Assembly (NCBI GenBank): GCA_017446685.1
Contig: JAFSQI010000125.1
Location: 1-59,216, forward strand
DNA from: Butyrivibrio sp.
Lineage (GTDB): Bacteria; Bacillota; Clostridia; Lachnospirales; Lachnospiraceae
Reading direction: 5' to 3'
DNA: 59,216 bases
Every line of letters begins with the position of its first letter. The first letter of the stretch is position 1. Both the position numbers and the translations under genes were made by a program. The notes beneath the pieces were generated by a model that was not told where the DNA came from, made no database searches, and saw only the letters and a program-made list of their open reading frames with translations. This document shows positions 1 to 7,018 of this stretch, one piece after another.

Positions 1-9
1 ACTCTCACG
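1..9 (-). rRNA. 5' end of 16S rRNA gene, cut by window edge
   Basis: The reverse complement of the first bases ends ...AACGTGAGAGT. This is how the 5' end of Lachnospiraceae 16S rRNA begins before TTGATCCTGG, which would lie just outside the window. The call rests on this short match plus the strong rRNA-type promoter upstream (next entry), because only the first few bases of the gene are present. The operon would be transcribed leftward, away from oriC. Confidence 0.6.
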
Positions 10-282
10 TTTAAATGTTTTAAGTTTGATCCGGTCAAAACTTAAGCTTGGCTTTTGTTCTGTCCGTTAATTTACTTTTTGTTCTGAATAATTCTCTTGG
101 AATTTTTCAGGGTTGCATTACTGTTTATTTGTCAATGTGCTAGGAGCTTCACTTCCACTCCTGTACTGCTTTTGCAACTCGTTGTTTACTTGGCTGCATC
201 AGCGACGCTTACTAATATATCACGATGGTTATATTGGTGTCAACAACTTTTTTATTTTTCTATAATTTTTTTAGTTTCTAAT
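10..282 (-). promoter_or_regulatory. rRNA operon promoter, UP element and leader
   Basis: On the minus strand an A/T-rich tract (about 247-282) resembles an UP element. It is followed by a consensus -35 TTGACA (238-243), an 18-base spacer and a -10 TATATT (214-219). About 200 bases of untranslated leader then run to the start of 16S. The leader contains a second TTGACA (130-135) without a clear -10, and an imperfect hairpin near 20-45 (TAAGTTTGA paired with TCAAAACTTA). The UP element abuts the nrdG stop codon at 282, and I see no terminator between nrdG and this promoter. A plus-strand reading frame in this stretch (97-372) looks spurious. Confidence 0.65.
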
Positions 283-833
283 TATGCTTTCCTTGTTTCA
301 TCCCGATCATTATATTTAGATAGGACAATTTCTCCCTTTTTTAATGTTGCCGGCACATCAATTACTCTCTGATTTTCCGATCCTCTGAATCTGAGCATTA
401 TATTCTTTTTCTCAAGTATGAATTCACCATCCACCAGAATATCTATCATTGATAATATCGCATCAGTGTCATCTCCATGGCATCTTCTATTATCTATATC
501 TGTTAGTTCCTCCCATAGATATCCGGAATATATCCATATTGTTGCTTTGGGAACTTCTTTTTTTACTCTTTCCAAAAGAGGTCGGATTTCTTTTTGATTT
601 ACTATTTCCATTGGCTCGCCCCCCAAAATAGTTAAGCCATTTATATATGCTGGTTTAAGCGATTCTATTATTTCATCCTCGGTTGCTTTTGTATATTTTT
701 CTCCATAATTAAAGTCCCATGTCATTTCATTAAAACACCCCTCACAATGATGCGTACATCCCGATACAAAAAATGCAGTACGACATCCTACGCCGTTTGC
801 TACATCATTATAGTATATTTGACCGTAGTTCAA
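282..833 (-). CDS. nrdG: Anaerobic ribonucleotide reductase activating protein
   Basis: This 183-residue radical SAM activase generates the glycyl radical on class III ribonucleotide reductase. The cluster-binding CX3CX2C motif is visible near residues 26-33 (CTHHCEGC), followed by FNEMTWDF, which is typical of NrdG. The length fits the family. The start is a TTG preceded at good spacing by AAAGGAGG; no in-frame ATG offers a better start. It lies downstream of nrdD on the same strand, with 181 bases between them that contain a terminator-like palindrome, so its expression may be partly uncoupled from nrdD. The rRNA promoter begins at its stop codon. Confidence 0.95.
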   Translation of the reverse strand: MNYGQIYYNDVANGVGCRTAFFVSGCTHHCEGCFNEMTWDFNYGEKYTKATEDEIIESLKPAYINGLTILGGEPMEIVNQKEIRPLLERVKKEVPKATIWIYSGYLWEELTDIDNRRCHGDDTDAILSMIDILVDGEFILEKKNIMLRFRGSENQRVIDVPATLKKGEIVLSKYNDRDETRKA

Positions 834-855
834 TTAAGCCTCCTTTTACAAAAGA

Positions 856-875
856 AGGTCGGATTAATCCGACCT
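856..875 (-). terminator. Perfect 20-bp palindrome between nrdD and nrdG
   Basis: AGGTCGGATTAATCCGACCT is self-complementary. On the minus strand it is followed by TTCTTTT and then by the nrdG ribosome binding site. It could be a weak intrinsic terminator or attenuator that reduces nrdG relative to nrdD, or a protein-binding operator. The T-run is interrupted, so full termination is unlikely. Confidence 0.45.
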
Positions 876-1014
876 CTCTCTTTTATAAAATATTTATTTG
901 TAATTGTCTGTAATTTTATAATTTCTGATTTTAAGAAAATAATGCCCTTTTGTCCTTTAACAAAATTATTTACAAAGAACTCCATTTTTCTCTTTTTCAG
1001 TTTTCCGCCCGAAC

Positions 1015-3249
1015 TTAAGCAAATTTGGGATTGCTCATATGAAGAACTCTTTCTTTTATTTCCTGTGTTCTTCCCTGATTCCAGAACTGTGTACCAATAT
1101 ATCCACATGTTCGTCTAGCTACATTCATCTTTGCCTGGTCTCTGTTTCCACAATTAGGGCATTCCCAAACAAGCTTTCCGTCTTTATCTGTAACAATCTT
1201 TATTTCGCCATCATATCCGCAGCACTGACAATAATCTGATTTTGTATTTAGCTCTGCATACATAATGTTCTCATATATGTATTTCATTACAGATATTACA
1301 GCCTCAATATTGTTATTCATGTCAGGTACTTCAACATAACTGATCGCTCCTCCTGGAGAAAGAGCCTGGAATTCGGATTCAAATTTCAGCTTTGTAAATG
1401 CGTCAATCTGCTCTGTTACGTGAACATGATAGCTGTTTGTAATATAGTTTTTGTCTGTAACCTCCGGAATGATTCCAAATCTCTTCTGAAGGCACTTAGC
1501 AAATTTATATGTTGTTGATTCAAGCGGTGTTCCGTATAGGCTGAAAGCTATGTTTGTCTCTGCTCTCCATTTAGAACACTTATCATTAAGAAACTGCATT
1601 ACTTTAAGAGCAAATTCTTTTCCTCTCGGATCCGTGTGAGAAACACCTTTCATATATTTGGTGCATTCACATAAACCTGCGTATCCAAGTGAAATTGTAG
1701 AATAATTTCCAAAAAGAAGTGGATCAATGACTTCACCTTTTTGAAGTCTTGCAAGTGCGCCATTCTGCCATAAAATAGGTGCAACATCTGATGGGGTTCC
1801 AATCAATCTGTTATGACGGCACATAAGTGCTCTTTTACAAAGTTCTGTTCTTTCTTCCATTAGTTCCCAGAACTTATCCTCATTTTTATATGAAGAACAA
1901 GCAACATCTACAAGGTTAATAGTAACAACGCCCTGGTTGAATCTTCCGTAATACTTGTGATCTCCTTCTTCATAATTACGTGCGTGAGACTTATTTCCCT
2001 TGTTGCAAAGTCCTTCTGCATTTTCATCGTTATCAGGTGTCAGGAATGATCTGCATCCCATACATGGATATACATCTCCCTTTTTAAGCTCCTTCATCTT
2101 TTTAGCAGAGATATAGTCTGGTACAAGTCTCTTTGCAGTACATTTTGCAGCAAGTTCTGTCAAATACCAATACTTGGAATCTTCATGGATATTATCTTCG
2201 TCCAGTACATAAATAAGCTTAGGGAATGCCGGTGTAATAAACTGTCCCTTCTCATTTTTTACTCCAAGTATTCTCTGCTTGAGCATCTCTTCTATAACAA
2301 GAGCAAGATCGTCTCTCTGTCTGCCTTCCGGAACTTCATCAAGATACATAAATACTGTAATAAAAGGAGCCTGACCATTTGTAGTCATAAGTGTGATTAC
2401 CTGATATTGGATAACCTGACAACCTCTTTCAACTTCCTTTCTTACTCTCATTTCTGCAATTTCTTCAACTTGCTTCTTGTTAACTTTTACACCTGCTGTT
2501 TCAAATTCAATCGCAACTTCTTTGCGGAATTTCTGTCTGCTAACATCAACAAATGGAACAAGATGTGAAAGAGTAATACTCTGTCCACCATACTGAGAAC
2601 TTGCTATCTGAGCAATTGCCTGTGTTGCAATATTACAAGCTGTGGAAAAACTCTTGGGACGCTCAATCATGGTTTCTGATATTACAGTGCCATTCTGGAG
2701 CATATCTTCAAGGTTTACAAGACAGCAATTGTGCATATGCTGTGCAAAATAATCTGAATCATGGAAGTGTATAATACCTTCTTCATGAGCCTTTACTACA
2801 TCTTCTGGTAAAAGAAATCTCTTGGTAATATCCTTTGAAACCTCTCCCGCCATATAGTCTCTCTGCACACTGTTAACTGTGGGATTTTTATTTGAATTTT
2901 CCTGCTTTACCTCTTCATTATTGCATTCAATAAGAGACATTATCTGCTCATCTGTAGTATTTGATTTTCTGACAAGAGCATGCTTATACCGGTATGTGAT
3001 ATACTTTCTGGCAACATCATACTTGCCAACCTTCATAATCCCATCCTCAACCATGTCTTGGATTTCCTCAACACTGGCAGCACGTGTAAGAGTTGCGCAA
3101 AGTTTTTCTACGCCTGTTGCTATATCGCTGATCTGTCCTGCTGTAAGCTTTTTCTCCTCTGTAACTTCGTTGTTAGCCCTTTCTACAGCAGAAACTATTT
3201 TCTGTACATCGAAAGCAACCTCTTTACCGCTTCTCTTAATGATTTTCAT
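1015..3249 (-). CDS. nrdD: Anaerobic (class III) ribonucleoside-triphosphate reductase
   Basis: This 744-residue enzyme reduces ribonucleoside triphosphates to deoxyribonucleotides under anoxia, using a glycyl radical installed by NrdG. An ATP-cone domain covers about residues 1-95 (starts MKIIKRSGKEVAFD). The large catalytic barrel follows (HDSDYFAQHMHNC, a family signature, near 166). A C-terminal zinc site is formed by CQCC and CPNC, and the glycyl radical segment RRTCGYIG has its radical Gly near residue 716. Length is normal. The start is ATG behind GAAAGGGG. Two putative NrdR boxes lie upstream. It is the only RNR in the window, consistent with a strict anaerobe. Confidence 0.97.
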   Translation of the reverse strand: MKIIKRSGKEVAFDVQKIVSAVERANNEVTEEKKLTAGQISDIATGVEKLCATLTRAASVEEIQDMVEDGIMKVGKYDVARKYITYRYKHALVRKSNTTDEQIMSLIECNNEEVKQENSNKNPTVNSVQRDYMAGEVSKDITKRFLLPEDVVKAHEEGIIHFHDSDYFAQHMHNCCLVNLEDMLQNGTVISETMIERPKSFSTACNIATQAIAQIASSQYGGQSITLSHLVPFVDVSRQKFRKEVAIEFETAGVKVNKKQVEEIAEMRVRKEVERGCQVIQYQVITLMTTNGQAPFITVFMYLDEVPEGRQRDDLALVIEEMLKQRILGVKNEKGQFITPAFPKLIYVLDEDNIHEDSKYWYLTELAAKCTAKRLVPDYISAKKMKELKKGDVYPCMGCRSFLTPDNDENAEGLCNKGNKSHARNYEEGDHKYYGRFNQGVVTINLVDVACSSYKNEDKFWELMEERTELCKRALMCRHNRLIGTPSDVAPILWQNGALARLQKGEVIDPLLFGNYSTISLGYAGLCECTKYMKGVSHTDPRGKEFALKVMQFLNDKCSKWRAETNIAFSLYGTPLESTTYKFAKCLQKRFGIIPEVTDKNYITNSYHVHVTEQIDAFTKLKFESEFQALSPGGAISYVEVPDMNNNIEAVISVMKYIYENIMYAELNTKSDYCQCCGYDGEIKIVTDKDGKLVWECPNCGNRDQAKMNVARRTCGYIGTQFWNQGRTQEIKERVLHMSNPKFA

Positions 3250-3295
3250 AAGTAAATAATAACCCCTTTCATAATTTGCAACGTATAATCATAAC

Positions 3296-3333
3296 TATAA
3301 CCACAAGATTTTTCATCAATATCTTGTGGTTAT
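3296..3333 (-). terminator. Stem-loop between murI and nrdD
   Basis: ATAACCACAAGAT pairs with ATCTTGTGGTTAT (13 bp, loop of about 11). No T-run follows on the minus strand, so this may not be a conventional intrinsic terminator. It overlaps the promoter-proximal NrdR-like box and could be an mRNA leader structure instead. Confidence 0.4.
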
Positions 3334-3358
3334 GTTTAAATAATAATACAATATTTTG
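3317..3358 (-). promoter_or_regulatory. Tandem NrdR-box-like operators upstream of nrdD
   Basis: On the minus strand there are two near-palindromic sites, CAAAATATTG (3349-3358) and CAAGATATTG (3317-3326). Each matches the NrdR core CWATATATWG at 9 of 10 positions. They are 32 bases apart start to start, matching the roughly three-helical-turn spacing known for NrdR box pairs, and lie about 70-110 bases before the nrdD start. This is inferred from pattern and spacing; no nrdR gene is in the window. Confidence 0.6.
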
Positions 3359-3380
3359 TTTTTTTCAAGTCCCGTGTATA

Positions 3381-4199
3381 TCACATTTTCCTTACATATT
3401 CAAGACGATTATGCAGTGTTTTCAAGTGTTCCAGAGTTTTCTCATCTTCAACATATTTTTTTGAAAAATAGTACTCAGTTTTTTCATACCCCAACATCTT
3501 GTGGTAGTCTTCAAAAAAAATATCTTTATCTTGATTTTCGTTAATTGGTAAATTTAATGTGTCCGCCAAGTGATGTATTGTACCATGGTTACCATCTATT
3601 AGCAACGTATCTTTTCCAAATATCTTTTTATATGAAGGTTTAAAATAATTAAAGTGTGTGCACCCAAGAACCAATGCGCAATAGTCGTCAGAATCTATCC
3701 CTGAAAACTGATCTTTCAAATATTTATCAACAGCTTCAGATTCAAATTCTTCCCTTTCAGCAAATTCTACAAGTTTTGGCATCGCCATCAAATCTACACG
3801 ATGTTCCCCATCCACTCTGTGGAGCAAATCTTTAAGCTTGTCTTCTCTAATTGTCACAGGGGTAGCTATAACCATAATTCTTTTGTCTTCTGTGCCTTCT
3901 ACGGCAGGCTTTACAGCCGGTTCCATTCCCAATATCGGTATATCAAAACGGCTACGCAGCTCTTTTATCGCTACGCTAGTGGCAGTGTTGCATGCAACAA
4001 TCAGTGCTTCTGCACCTTTATTGATCAAAAACTCTGTAATATCTATTGCATAACCTACTATTTGTTCAGGAGTTTTTAGACCATAAGGAACGTGTTCTGT
4101 ATCTGCAAAAAAAATATATTCCTGACCCGAAATCTGATGATATGCCTCATGAAGAACTGACAGACCACCAATACCGGAATCGAAAATTCCTATTTTCAT
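3381..4199 (-). CDS. murI: Glutamate racemase
   Basis: This 272-residue enzyme interconverts L- and D-glutamate to supply D-Glu for peptidoglycan. The N-terminal IFDSGIGGLSVL and the two catalytic cysteine regions ACNTATS (near 70) and LGCTHF (near 181) are all present. Length is typical. It starts at ATG and is divergent from the small gene at 4249. Downstream, the gap to nrdD (131 bases) holds a stem-loop and the NrdR-like boxes, so it is probably a separate transcript from nrdD. Confidence 0.95.
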   Translation of the reverse strand: MKIGIFDSGIGGLSVLHEAYHQISGQEYIFFADTEHVPYGLKTPEQIVGYAIDITEFLINKGAEALIVACNTATSVAIKELRSRFDIPILGMEPAVKPAVEGTEDKRIMVIATPVTIREDKLKDLLHRVDGEHRVDLMAMPKLVEFAEREEFESEAVDKYLKDQFSGIDSDDYCALVLGCTHFNYFKPSYKKIFGKDTLLIDGNHGTIHHLADTLNLPINENQDKDIFFEDYHKMLGYEKTEYYFSKKYVEDEKTLEHLKTLHNRLEYVRKM

Positions 4200-4248
4200 G
4201 TTATTTCCATCTCTTTACTTTTTTAAATAAAACGATTAATCTAAATTT

Positions 4249-4713
4249 ATGAGCGAAAAAAAATTTGATCAATTACAAAAATTATACAATAATCCCAAAA
4301 TAGGTTCCCTTGTTCAGGAAATCTGTGAATATTATGCCACAAAGGATGGCTACGAGGACAATTCATACCAGGATGAAATTGAGCCACCTGAAATCGTGGA
4401 ATCAATTTATATTCTTTTCTGTCTTCAGAGCCGAGAACAGATTTTGGATGAATTTAGCATAATACAAAAAAAATATCCCGAGCTTTATGATTCTCTCAGG
4501 GAACTTCATAATACCTTATTGATTAATATGAATTATCTTTCATTAGAAAGAAAATGCGCATCCAAAATCGCCGGACACGCTGTTAATACGAGTGAGAATG
4601 AAGTTCTTGAAATAACTGAAACTCTCACCCGTACAAGCGATTCTCTTTCTGAGGCACAGGACAAATTTTATTCTTGGCTTCACTCAAAAAGAAAAAATAT
4701 TATGAATATCTGA
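4249..4713 (+). CDS. Hypothetical acidic helical protein
   Basis: This 154-residue protein is not recognised. It has no signal peptide and no membrane segment. It is rich in Glu, Ser and Leu and looks mostly helical (segments such as IVESIYILFCLQSREQ and ETLTRTSDSLSEAQD). The reading frame shows ordinary codon use for this genome, but no clear Shine-Dalgarno precedes the ATG. It is divergent from murI by 49 bases and convergent with the SH3b gene, whose stop is 5 bases away. It points against the replication direction. It could be a small lineage-specific cytoplasmic protein; no function is suggested by its neighbours. Confidence 0.6.
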   Translation: MSEKKFDQLQKLYNNPKIGSLVQEICEYYATKDGYEDNSYQDEIEPPEIVESIYILFCLQSREQILDEFSIIQKKYPELYDSLRELHNTLLINMNYLSLERKCASKIAGHAVNTSENEVLEITETLTRTSDSLSEAQDKFYSWLHSKRKNIMNI

Positions 4714-4718
4714 ATACA

Positions 4719-5549
4719 CTATTCAGACAAATATTTCATAGAAGCATAAAGCTGGTTACCTTCATATTCAACAAGTGCCCAGCTTCCATCGCTGCTAACT
4801 GCTACACGCTTTAGCTGCGTACCTTTTGAAACGGCAGTTACTATTGTATCCTTACTTTCTGAGCTTGGAGAAGAACGAAGATTCAAATTCTCAGCAGTTA
4901 CCGTAACTGTATCATTTTTTTCTGTAAATCCCGCCGGAATTGCTGATACTACAACAGTTTCTTCATCCGGATCCAGTGCAAAATATTTATCAAATATTTT
5001 TACCTTAACAACTATAGCTATGCATGACAAGATTATAATACCGGATATTATTGAAGATATTCTTACAAAAAGTTCAATAGGGAATCCACCTTTTTCTTCC
5101 TCTTCTTCGTAATCTTCTTCATAATCCTCATATTCTTCATCTATATCTTCATTGTCATCGCAATCGTCATAAAAATCCTTTTTTTCATTTTTAGCTCTGT
5201 GACACCTAATGTCAGGATTGTTTTTCTCTGTATCAGTTCTATACTGTCTGCTTTCAGGCTTTTCTGCATCTTTTCTGCGCTGTCTGCCTTCAAGCTCTTC
5301 CGGATCTTTTCTGCGCTGTCTGCCTTCAGGCTTTTCTTCATCACCTTTTCGTAATATACCTTCAAGTTGTTCTTTTTCTACTTCTGTTTGGTGTTGCCTG
5401 TTTTCTGACTGCTCTTTTTGGCGTTCTTTAAAATACTCTTCCCGCTCCTGTTCGTTAAAAAAATCATAAGGATCTTCTATTTCAATATCGATATCTTCCC
5501 CGTTGCCTCGTTTTTTATAGTCTTCAAAGTTAGTAATTTTATCCGCCAA
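4719..5549 (-). CDS. Membrane-anchored SH3b-domain protein with acidic and repeat region
   Basis: This 276-residue protein has no recognised family name. Residues 1-120 are cytoplasmic and highly charged, with three to four imperfect 12-residue repeats (EGRQRRKDPEEL, EGRQRRKDAEKP, ESRQYRTDTEKN) at about 75-111. Residues 125-153 are almost all Asp/Glu/Tyr. One membrane segment lies at about 161-183. A bacterial SH3 (SH3_3-type) domain occupies about 214-276 (LNLRSSPSS...) and would face the cell wall. SH3b domains usually bind peptidoglycan stem peptides. It lies 39 bases downstream of trxA, separated by a hairpin. The basic/acidic cytoplasmic region suggests a partner or nucleic acid contact, but that is only inference. 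Confidence 0.85.
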   Translation of the reverse strand: MADKITNFEDYKKRGNGEDIDIEIEDPYDFFNEQEREEYFKERQKEQSENRQHQTEVEKEQLEGILRKGDEEKPEGRQRRKDPEELEGRQRRKDAEKPESRQYRTDTEKNNPDIRCHRAKNEKKDFYDDCDDNEDIDEEYEDYEEDYEEEEEKGGFPIELFVRISSIISGIIILSCIAIVVKVKIFDKYFALDPDEETVVVSAIPAGFTEKNDTVTVTAENLNLRSSPSSESKDTIVTAVSKGTQLKRVAVSSDGSWALVEYEGNQLYASMKYLSE

Positions 5550-5575
5550 CGTTTTTACCTTTCCTTATATGTACG

Positions 5576-5603
5576 AAAGTGCTGACCATCAGGCCAGCAC
5601 TTT
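5576..5603 (-). terminator. Hairpin overlapping the trxA stop codon
   Basis: AAAGTGCTG pairs with CAGCACTTT around the trxA stop (minus strand). The stem begins inside the last trxA codons (KVLA stop). Only TTTCG follows, so termination is probably partial and the SH3b gene downstream may still be reached by read-through. Confidence 0.5.
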
Positions 5604-5909
5604 ATCTATCATACCTTGTAATTTTGACTTGTTAAGTGCTCCAACTGCTGTTTCAATAACTTCTCCGTTCTTGAAGAAAGCAAACATTGGAATTGACATT
5701 ACATTGTATTTCTGAGCGATATCCGGAGCCTGGTCTACATTAATCTTGCCTATCTTAAGTTCTCCTTCATATTCGCCTGCCAGCTCATCGATAACGGGTG
5801 CCATCATCTTGCAGGGTCCGCACCAATCGGCTGAAAAATCAACCAGCACCGGCAATTTACTCTTTAAAACTTCTTCTTCGAAATTCTGACTGTTTAAACT
5901 GTAGTCCAT
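5589..5909 (-). CDS. trxA: Thioredoxin
   Basis: This 106-residue thioredoxin is a cytoplasmic dithiol reductant. The active site WCGPC has cysteines at 30 and 33, and the cis-proline region MSIPMFAFF and the C-terminal helix are intact. Length is standard. It is 3 bases downstream of trmB on the same strand, so the two are almost certainly co-transcribed. A thioredoxin beside the class III NRD genes is not by itself meaningful, since NrdD in many bacteria uses formate rather than thioredoxin as reductant. Confidence 0.96.
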   Translation of the reverse strand: MDYSLNSQNFEEEVLKSKLPVLVDFSADWCGPCKMMAPVIDELAGEYEGELKIGKINVDQAPDIAQKYNVMSIPMFAFFKNGEVIETAVGALNKSKLQGMIDKVLA

Positions 5910-5912
5910 TAG

Positions 5913-6563
5913 TCACTTCCCCTTTCTGCTAACAATGTACTTGTATATAGGATTACCCTGGGATGAGAACCTCTCTTCATACTCAGTCATTACATTACCT
6001 TCATTCATAACAGGATCATTATGAAGATCTAATGTAAATGCATCCAAATTCCATCCAGCCGGTTCGACCTCTTCAAGCGCAAAATCAAACAAATCTTTAT
6101 TGTCTGTCTTGAACTCAACTACTCCGTCAGCTTTTAAAATCTTGTCATACCTTTCAAGGAACTGTCTTGACGGAAGTCTTCTCTTGGCATGTCTGTCCTT
6201 TGGCCATGGATCAGAAAAATTAAGATAGATTTTGTCTACCTCGCCGGGTGCAAAAACTTCGGTTATTTCTTCTGCATCCATCCTGATGAAAATAACATTT
6301 GGAAGTTGTCGTTGCTCCTGCTTTTGTATTGCTCTGAGAAGAACGCTGGAATACTTCTCAATTCCTACATAGTTGATATCAGGATTAAGCTCAGCCAAAT
6401 CCATTAGGAATCTTCCTTTTCCCATTCCAATTTCAATATGAATCGGCTTGCTATTACCGAAAACTTCTTTTTTCCAGAGCCCCTTTTTTGTCTGAGGATC
6501 TTTGACAGTATATGCGCTGTCAGCTATTACTTCTCTGGAACCTGCAATATTTCTTAAACGCAT
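5913..6563 (-). CDS. trmB: tRNA (guanine-N7)-methyltransferase
   Basis: This 216-residue SAM-dependent enzyme makes m7G46 in tRNA. The SAM-binding motif IEIGMGKGRFL (about 42-52), the acidic VGIEKY strand end and the catalytic NFSDPWPKDRHAKRR segment are all visible, as is the C-terminal TEYEERF motif typical of TrmB. Length and motifs are complete. It is the first gene of a trmB-trxA-SH3b unit. Upstream is a 425-base non-coding region dominated by inverted repeats. Confidence 0.96.
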   Translation of the reverse strand: MRLRNIAGSREVIADSAYTVKDPQTKKGLWKKEVFGNSKPIHIEIGMGKGRFLMDLAELNPDINYVGIEKYSSVLLRAIQKQEQRQLPNVIFIRMDAEEITEVFAPGEVDKIYLNFSDPWPKDRHAKRRLPSRQFLERYDKILKADGVVEFKTDNKDLFDFALEEVEPAGWNLDAFTLDLHNDPVMNEGNVMTEYEERFSSQGNPIYKYIVSRKGK

Positions 6564-6988
6564 TTCTCATCCTACCTGTAATTCTTATATCTTAAATTTT
6601 ACAACATTTGCGGGCACTTGCAAAGTATTGTATTATTTACTTGATATAGCGTTACTGTTAAAACATTACTATCAAGGCAGAAATGCGCACTAAGCTGCGC
6701 ATTTCGTGAGAACTAGTGTAGCTGTTTTTATATTTCTCGACTATATTGATTAGATATAATTTGTAATCTACAAGGCGGAAGAAGGCGTCGATGGGGTTCC
6801 ATCGACAACTGATGACAACGCAGTAGATTCAAATTATAGCAAGCATATAGTCGAGTTAATATAAAACAGCTACACTAAATGCAGGAGTGAGCGCATTCCT
6901 TCGACGAAGTCGATTTGGAATAAATGCGCGAATTGATTACTGGAGCAATCTATATACGTATGGACAGTGACATTTTATTAACTTACAA
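6564..6988. other. 425-base intergenic region filled by palindromic DNA
   Basis: This divergent interval between trmB and the D,D-carboxypeptidase contains the compound palindrome listed separately (6680-6930) and no credible gene. Flanks are A/T-rich. No clear promoter pair could be assigned. Confidence 0.6.
6680..6930. repeat. Compound imperfect palindrome (fold-back element)
   Basis: A central hairpin GTCGATGG/CCATCGAC (loop GGTT) sits between two arms of about 55 bases running from TAGTGTAGCTG (6714) to CAGCTACACTA (6877). The arms contain matching CTCGACTATAT, ATAATTTG and AATCTAC blocks. Outside the arms are smaller hairpins: GAAATGCGCA/TGCGCATTTC (6680-6705) and a nested GCGCATTCC...GGAATAAATGCGC around TCGAC-GAA-GTCGA (6890-6929). 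The arms differ at many points, so an RNA or cruciform would be bulged. No open frame is present. Confidence 0.75.
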
Positions 6989-7018
6989 ATGAAAATTTTC
7001 AAATTATTGATGGTGACT

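Noticed and set aside
97-372. 91-codon plus-strand frame at the left edge
   Set aside because: It overlaps the rRNA promoter, leader and nrdG 3' end in the opposite direction, has no ribosome binding site, and its composition fits translated non-coding DNA.
830-1108. 92-codon minus-strand frame between nrdD and nrdG
   Set aside because: It overlaps the end of nrdD, includes the palindrome and the nrdG ribosome binding site, and shows no family resemblance.
5141-5365. 74-codon frame with KSLKADSAEK repeats
   Set aside because: It lies on the same strand but in another frame of the SH3b gene; the repeats simply reflect the 36-bp DNA repeat.
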